DNA of 64,000 nucleotides from a virus, in the IMG/VR virus record IMGVR_UViG_3300021437_000011, positions 28,247-92,246 of that record. The stretch is one strand, 5' to 3'. The translations under genes were made by a program, and so were the position numbers. A model generated the notes under the pieces. The model was given only the letters and a program-made list of their open reading frames with translations, was not told the origin of the DNA and did no database searches. Every line of letters starts with the position of its first letter. Positions within the stretch are counted from its first letter, which is position 1. Shown in pieces: positions 60,232 through 64,000 of the stretch.

Positions 60232-60522
60232 ATGCGCCAAGAAAATAAACACACCCTGATCCGTTTCCGTAGCGCTAACCTTGTCCACGGCGCAGTAAAC
60301 GCTGTTGGCGTTGCGCACTCCCTATATGATCATGGCAAAGCTATGCTTGATGCTGGATGGGGTACAGACCGGATAAACGCAGATCCAGCTATCCGCATTA
60401 TTGTTATGGGCCTTTCCAGGATATGTGGACTCACTATCGATCACGAGGAATACGCCCTAACCTATAAAGCCCTTGGCGTCCTTCGCGGCAGGCTCGAATT
60501 AGAAGGCCACGACGTTCCATAA
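60232..60522 (+). CDS. hypothetical early protein
   Basis: 96 aa, alpha/beta (HGAVNAVGVAHSLYDHGKAM; IRIIVMGLSRICGLTIDHEE). The leader CAGGAAAATCGTCATG is shared with 58391. Not recognised. Confidence 0.57.
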   Translation: MRQENKHTLIRFRSANLVHGAVNAVGVAHSLYDHGKAMLDAGWGTDRINADPAIRIIVMGLSRICGLTIDHEEYALTYKALGVLRGRLELEGHDVP

Positions 60523-60551
60523 TCAAACTAGCATGAAGTAAATACCCATAT

Positions 60552-60586
60552 TATGTGTTGACATAGTCACGAAAATACGTTACATT
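60552..60586 (+). promoter_or_regulatory. ATGTGTTGACATA promoter, copy 3
   Basis: TTGACA at 60558-60563, 17-base spacer, TACATT at 60581-60586; 24 bases before the start at 60611. Same dyad and spacing as copies 1 and 2. Confidence 0.78.
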
Positions 60587-60610
60587 TACTTACAACCACA
60601 GGAGCACTCC

Positions 60611-60904
60611 ATGACAATATTTGCTGAACCTGAAAAGCATTACATCTCTAGCTGTTATCTCTCCGCCTTGATCAATGGAGATTACTCATCCTTTGATTAC
60701 GACTATAACGACGAAGGGGAGCGCGATCGCGCCATTGAAGAGTTCGACGCTTGGGTGAAGGAATCCCGGAACGGCCGACAAGGCCATTGGAGCTCAGACA
60801 ATGACGCTATGGAATACTTCCTCACCTGCGAAGTCAGTGGGACGCCGGGTTCATGCGTTGAAGTAAAGTTCCACCCAATTCTCGATAACAAGCCTGAATG
60901 CTGA
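60611..60904 (+). CDS. hypothetical acidic early protein
   Basis: 97 aa, strongly acidic (GDYSSFDYDYNDEGERDRAI). CAGGAGCACTCC precedes the ATG. Followed at once by a strong hairpin, so it is a single-gene transcript from promoter copy 3. Not recognised. Confidence 0.6.
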   Translation: MTIFAEPEKHYISSCYLSALINGDYSSFDYDYNDEGERDRAIEEFDAWVKESRNGRQGHWSSDNDAMEYFLTCEVSGTPGSCVEVKFHPILDNKPEC

Positions 60905-60915
60905 CAAAAGACGAG

Positions 60916-60948
60916 GGAGAAGGCCAAGCGCCAGCAAGGCGCTTCTCC
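60916..60948 (+). terminator. strong hairpin terminator
   Basis: GGAGAAG (60916-60922) pairs with CTTCTCC (60942-60948), with an inner GCGCC/GGCGC stem. Followed by GTTCTAT. Separates gene 60611 from promoter-like copy 4. Confidence 0.7.
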
Positions 60949-60962
60949 GTTCTATCCATGGT

Positions 60963-60977
60963 TATGTGTTGACAAAT
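60963..60977 (+). promoter_or_regulatory. ATGTGTTGACA element, copy 4
   Basis: TTATGTGTTGACAAATA with TTGACA at 60969-60974, but only 24 bases before the start at 60999 and without a good -10 at 17 bases. Either a promoter giving a very short leader or a binding site for the factor that recognises the other three. Confidence 0.5.
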
Positions 60978-60998
60978 AAAGAAAGGAATGCGAACGCC

Positions 60999-61325
60999 AT
61001 GCTTGCACAACCCGAAACAACTGTGGCCAAATCTGGGAAAAATCATCTCTTGATCCACAATGACGCCTACCAGATAGACGTTTATTTCCACGATTACCCA
61101 GACTCCGCGAAAACCCCCATCGCCAGTTATCGCTTTGACCGCCTCGGCTCAGAGGACGTCGTTCCTATTCGCTTTCAATATGTCCGCAACGTCAAAGACA
61201 TGGCTCACGCCGAAAAGATCGGGCGTTGCTTCCTCCGCCATTGGTCTCGCCAGCATGCAGAGGCAGGGATAACGGGCTGCGTTCCCCCTGAAGAGCTGCT
61301 GCTTCCAGATGAGAAGGCCGCCTGA
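60999..61325 (+). CDS. hypothetical early protein
   Basis: 108 aa from ATG 60999. LLIHNDAYQIDVYFHDYPDS and MAHAEKIGRCFLRHWSRQH; alpha/beta. Not recognised. Followed by a GC-rich terminator hairpin. Confidence 0.57.
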   Translation: MLAQPETTVAKSGKNHLLIHNDAYQIDVYFHDYPDSAKTPIASYRFDRLGSEDVVPIRFQYVRNVKDMAHAEKIGRCFLRHWSRQHAEAGITGCVPPEELLLPDEKAA

Positions 61326-61336
61326 CGCCAGCGAGA

Positions 61337-61358
61337 GGGGCGGGAAGCCGCCCCTTCC
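61337..61358 (+). terminator. GC-rich hairpin terminator
   Basis: GGGGCGG (61337-61343) pairs with CCGCCCC (61348-61354) across GAAG, then TTCC. Eleven bases past the stop of gene 60999. Confidence 0.65.
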
Positions 61359-61387
61359 ATATCCCAACTCATCATGGAGCGCTTCTA

Positions 61388-61714
61388 ATGCCAGTTTATT
61401 ACGCCTACACCCGCAACGGCGACCAATTCGATGGAACTGTTGCATTAAATGCTCAAAACGCAGAGCAGATAATTAGATACAGGTACAGCAACACCAAGAA
61501 TGGTATGCATTTTGTTGGTGATCGTGAGCAGACAGCAGAAGAACTACTCGACGGTATGCGCATTGAGCACATGCCGCATATTTTAGAAGCGGATCACCTG
61601 ATCGTAGAGCAACGTGCGGAAGAAGATGCGGCAGTTAGTTCAGACAAGACCTTACGGAGGGTGCTCGGAGCCATCAATGACCAAACCAGCCGCTTACAAG
61701 AGCGCGCCGAATAG
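61388..61714 (+). CDS. hypothetical early protein
   Basis: 108 aa. VYYAYTRNGDQFDGTVALNA, then an acidic helical C-terminal half ending in RRVLGAINDQTSRLQERAE. GGAGCGC precedes the ATG. Not recognised. Confidence 0.57.
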   Translation: MPVYYAYTRNGDQFDGTVALNAQNAEQIIRYRYSNTKNGMHFVGDREQTAEELLDGMRIEHMPHILEADHLIVEQRAEEDAAVSSDKTLRRVLGAINDQTSRLQERAE

Positions 61715-61882
61715 TTGCTGATTAGGCTGGATTATTGGGAATATGCCTGCAATGTTTACTTGCTCGACCCCGCCATGAACGATGGGGACGCTTTCGATGG
61801 TTCCGCCGAAGAAGAGAAAGAGCTCGTGGAAAGAGTCTGCGCGTTTATGACGACTCGCGCAGGCGAGATCACAACGCCATAA
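61715..61882 (+). CDS. possible small acidic protein with TTG start
   Basis: 55 codons directly after the TAG of the preceding gene; no ATG until 61796. Sequence LIRLDYWEYACNVYLLDPAM and EEEKELVERVCAFMTT looks protein-like rather than random. Reading through or re-initiation from the preceding gene would supply it; otherwise a 28-aa product starts at ATG 61796. Uncertain. Confidence 0.38.
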   Translation: MLIRLDYWEYACNVYLLDPAMNDGDAFDGSAEEEKELVERVCAFMTTRAGEITTP

Positions 61883-61936
61883 TTAGAAACTTTCCAAAAA
61901 CCAACAACTGCATGATTTTACAGAGGAAATCGTAAA

Positions 61937-62344
61937 ATGAGCGCCCTTAACAAACGCATTTTGGAACTGGAAGCCCGTGCACACCGAGGCCACTATGGCT
62001 TTGGCGCGGAGCAGAACGCCGCTTGGGAGAGCGCTATCGAAGAATTCGAGAGGGAGAAGCTTAACGCCCCGGAAGCATGGGCTGAAATTGAAGCGCAGCG
62101 CCAGAAAAAGGATAAGATTGATCGCCAATACGCTAAACGAAAGATGGAACAGCGCGAGCGTAAAAATGCCAGGGAAAAGGCTGAAACTGATCGCCAATAT
62201 GCCAAACTTGAAAGGTTAGCTATTGAGAAAGCCGGAGGTCTCGCAGCATGGGGAGAGTTGACGGAGCATGAACGCATCGCGTTTCGCGAATACATTAATT
62301 CGTCTCTGGAGCACCCTTTATTCATTTCGCATTGCACGTCGTAA
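61937..62344 (+). CDS. hypothetical coiled-coil early protein
   Basis: 135 aa, highly charged and helical, with an internal near-repeat (DRQYAKRKMEQRERKNARE and DRQYAKLERLAIEKAGG). GAGGAAATCGTAAA precedes the ATG. Likely an extended coiled coil. Not recognised. Confidence 0.6.
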   Translation: MSALNKRILELEARAHRGHYGFGAEQNAAWESAIEEFEREKLNAPEAWAEIEAQRQKKDKIDRQYAKRKMEQRERKNAREKAETDRQYAKLERLAIEKAGGLAAWGELTEHERIAFREYINSSLEHPLFISHCTS

Positions 62345-62372
62345 TCCCCCCCAGAGAGGTTGAAAGGATAAC

Positions 62373-62636
62373 ATGTATACAAAACAAGCTATCGAGAAAA
62401 CGCGGAATGACGCTAATGCGCAGCAAGAAGATGAGCTGCGCGAAAACGTCCGCCGCGCCAGAAAGGCATGCGATGCAGCCCGGATGAATGTGAAAACGGT
62501 TCACGATCCTCTGTACGGCATGGATGGCGAACGCCCTAAGCCTACGAAAAAGCAACAAGAGGACATTGATGCGGCAGCTTTACATCTTAAGCAGTGCATA
62601 GATTCTCTAGATGCATTCTTGAGATGCATCAGATAA
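62373..62636 (+). CDS. hypothetical helical early protein
   Basis: 87 aa, charged and helical (EDELRENVRRARKACDAARM; DAAALHLKQCIDSLDAFLRC). GAAAGGATAAC precedes the ATG. Last gene of the rightward early run. Not recognised. Confidence 0.57.
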   Translation: MYTKQAIEKTRNDANAQQEDELRENVRRARKACDAARMNVKTVHDPLYGMDGERPKPTKKQQEDIDAAALHLKQCIDSLDAFLRCIR

Positions 62637-62804
62637 TGTATCGATCCGAGAGCAAAGGGAACTATAAAGTGGCTTTTTCGGCCATCAATCCATGCGTTCT
62701 TGGGTCTTGTGTCACTATGATGGGGGCAGCGCACGTTAGGCCAGCGGGAGGTTGGTCGTGGTAAGCGATGCCGAATAGTTGACCGCCCCACCTTCTCCCC
62801 TTCG

Positions 62805-63497
62805 TTAACCGGCCTTGGGCGTGACAGCGGCTAGCCAATCCTCTGTTGTCGCGTCCTGGGGCGGCGCTTCCACGACGTAATTCGTTTTCTGCTCTACCTT
62901 TTCAACCATTAGCCCGTGCAGCTTCGCCTTAGCCTGAACCGCCTGAATCATGATGGCGGCTTGCTTTGTTTCGCGCGCCATAGTCATAGCTTCTTCCAGC
63001 TCGTCTGTGAGGCTTTCGATCGTGACAAACGTGCGTTTGGCCAACTCATCCCTTAGGGCTTGTATTCTTGCATGCAGCTTGGGATTAGCCAACATGCGAC
63101 AGCCTTGCTCGTGGATTGTTGAGGGCTTGTAGTTCGCGGTGTTGTACGCTGCGCGGTATGCGTCGCTGGCGTTAGCGCCGGCCACATAGGCCACGGCGAA
63201 CGCTTCTTGCTTGCTAGTCAGCGAGTTGGGATCACGTTTCGGCCTAGCCTTCTTAATCTTCTCGACTGGACTGGCGCCTGCCTTGATCACCGCATCCTTG
63301 AGCTTCGCAATGGTGGCTTCTGGCGGCTGATTTGGGCCTGGGCGGCTTCTCCCCTTGGGGAGATGCTTCGCCTGTCTTGGGGCTCCCTTGGGCGTCTGGC
63401 GCGGCATCTTGGGAGAGACCTGGTTGGTCATGCCAGGACGGATAGGGACGATTTTTTCGTCGCCTTCTTCCTGCGCTGGCTTCTCTCCGCTTTGCAT
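62805..63497 (-). CDS. terS: terminase small subunit
   Basis: 230 aa from ATG 63497. Binds the packaging site and loads TerL. The core is LTSKQEAFAVAYVAGANASD, AYRAAYNTANYKPSTIHEQG, CRMLANPKLHARIQALRDEL, the Terminase_2 pattern with its HTH. A Pro/Arg/Lys-rich N-terminal extension (about 1-85) is unusual. It is on the opposite strand and about 60 kb from TerL in this window, though the two may be closer on a circular map. Confidence 0.83.
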   Translation of the reverse strand: MQSGEKPAQEEGDEKIVPIRPGMTNQVSPKMPRQTPKGAPRQAKHLPKGRSRPGPNQPPEATIAKLKDAVIKAGASPVEKIKKARPKRDPNSLTSKQEAFAVAYVAGANASDAYRAAYNTANYKPSTIHEQGCRMLANPKLHARIQALRDELAKRTFVTIESLTDELEEAMTMARETKQAAIMIQAVQAKAKLHGLMVEKVEQKTNYVVEAPPQDATTEDWLAAVTPKAG

Positions 63498-63507
63498 TTG
63501 CGCGCTC

Positions 63508-63753
63508 CTATTCGACCGTGGCCCAGTCCTCGGCCAAAATATCATGCTGCGACGCCAACCATGGGACACGGCATCCGTTCGGGTGCGCCGTATGCCCCTT
63601 GGGATACTCCATGTACACATAGGGCAATGTCATGTAGCTGGCGGGATCTGGCAATTGAAGCTTGAGCCACATGCCCTTGCCGTTCCAGCCAGACCTAGCG
63701 ACTTTGCCGCCCTTGCGCAGCTCCTTGAGAGCTTTGCCAAAATCGAAATTCAT
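63508..63753 (-). CDS. Tad2-like (DUF2829) anti-Thoeris protein
   Basis: 81 aa, family size. FGKALKELRKGGKVARSGWN, GKGMWLKLQLPDP and the ending SQHDILAEDWATVE match the DUF2829 domain closely. Members called Tad2 bind and sequester the signal nucleotides made by the Thoeris defence system. Starts with an ATGA overlap and sits 10 bases before terS, so it shares its transcript. The ligand of this member is unknown. Confidence 0.85.
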   Translation of the reverse strand: MNFDFGKALKELRKGGKVARSGWNGKGMWLKLQLPDPASYMTLPYVYMEYPKGHTAHPNGCRVPWLASQHDILAEDWATVE

Positions 63754-64000
63754 GCGCCTTGCCCTTTGGGTTTAATCGCGCAACCTTGAAACATAAACGA
63801 TTGCCCCAACGCGTCAACCTCAAGAAACGGACGTCTCGTCTTCAGGCAAAGTTCGTGCAATTCGCAGTATGCTTGCGCCCATACGGGCCAGTCGAGACAC
63901 ATTTTAGCTGGGAAAAGCTCATTCTTGAGATGCTGGCTTATTTTTTCGAGCGTCGGGAAAAACCATAACGATTGATACAGATCGATCTTCTTTTGCTCCA
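63750..64000 (-). CDS. hypothetical protein, cut by right edge
   Basis: The last 83 codons of a leftward gene that begins beyond the window. Ends QGCAIKPKGQGA with its stop overlapping the Tad2 start. Visible part: EKISQHLKNELFPAKMCLDW and QAYCELHELCLKTRRPF. Not recognised; coupling makes it a partner of the Tad2-terS transcript. Confidence 0.6.
   Translation of the reverse strand, partial: EQKKIDLYQSLWFFPTLEKISQHLKNELFPAKMCLDWPVWAQAYCELHELCLKTRRPFLEVDALGQSFMFQGCAIKPKGQGA

Overview
The window is part of the genome of a tailed bacteriophage or prophage of a Gram-negative host. It carries a terminase large subunit, portal, scaffold, major capsid protein, podovirus-like adaptor and nozzle proteins, internal virion proteins, tail fibres and an endolysin. 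There are no ribosomal or core metabolic genes. The host is inferred to be a proteobacterium, from the Gram-negative style secreted proteins and the type I-E-like CRISPR repeats. Both ends are cut inside genes: a GH108 endolysin on the left and an unknown protein on the right.

Layout. 1-980 (-) endolysin. 1146-32210 (+) one long late operon: small basic proteins, TerL (split by an intein in its Walker A motif), portal, a nitrilase-superfamily enzyme, scaffold, capsid, two Maf/MptE-like (DUF115) proteins, adaptor and nozzle, a giant polyvalent protein, internal virion proteins with a GH24 lysozyme domain, and tail fibres. 32202-38723 (-) a tightly coupled nonulosonic (pseudaminic-type) acid operon: dehydratase, short aminotransferase, PseI-like synthase, amidotransferase, HisF-like protein, SpsF-like cytidylyltransferase, Pse-associated methylase and GNAT. 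The DUF115 proteins beside the capsid resemble Maf glycosyltransferases, so the phage may make a sialic-acid-like sugar and put it on its own particle.

38997-44038 is the most unusual region: a small His-rich gene with a terminator, then a CRISPR array (nine 28-29 bp type I-E-like repeats with an exact 61 bp period over the last eight), then a 473-aa TnpB/Cas12-like protein on the array's inferred strand. All three RuvC catalytic acidic residues of that protein are replaced (K267, H354, Q448). No cas1, cas2 or Cascade gene is visible. A divergent gene pair follows, including a multi-module protein with Bro/KilA-like features.

44087-54876 is an accessory region, mostly (-): a second set of virion-like proteins, a zinc-ribbon protein, a SLOG protein, a secreted Cys-rich protein, a YadA-type trimeric autotransporter, a HAD phosphatase-like protein, an RNA ligase, a two-HTH regulator, a tRNA-Gln(UUG) overlapping the 3' end of a cytosine methyltransferase gene, and a second conserved-looking frame inside that gene.

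55310-62636 holds a serine recombinase and a (+) strand run of about 17 small genes, mostly without recognisable relatives. It begins with a J-domain protein. The run is punctuated by hairpins and by four copies of a promoter-like element (ATGTGTTGACA). 62805-64000 (-) encodes the terminase small subunit, a Tad2-like (DUF2829) anti-Thoeris protein and the truncated right-hand gene.
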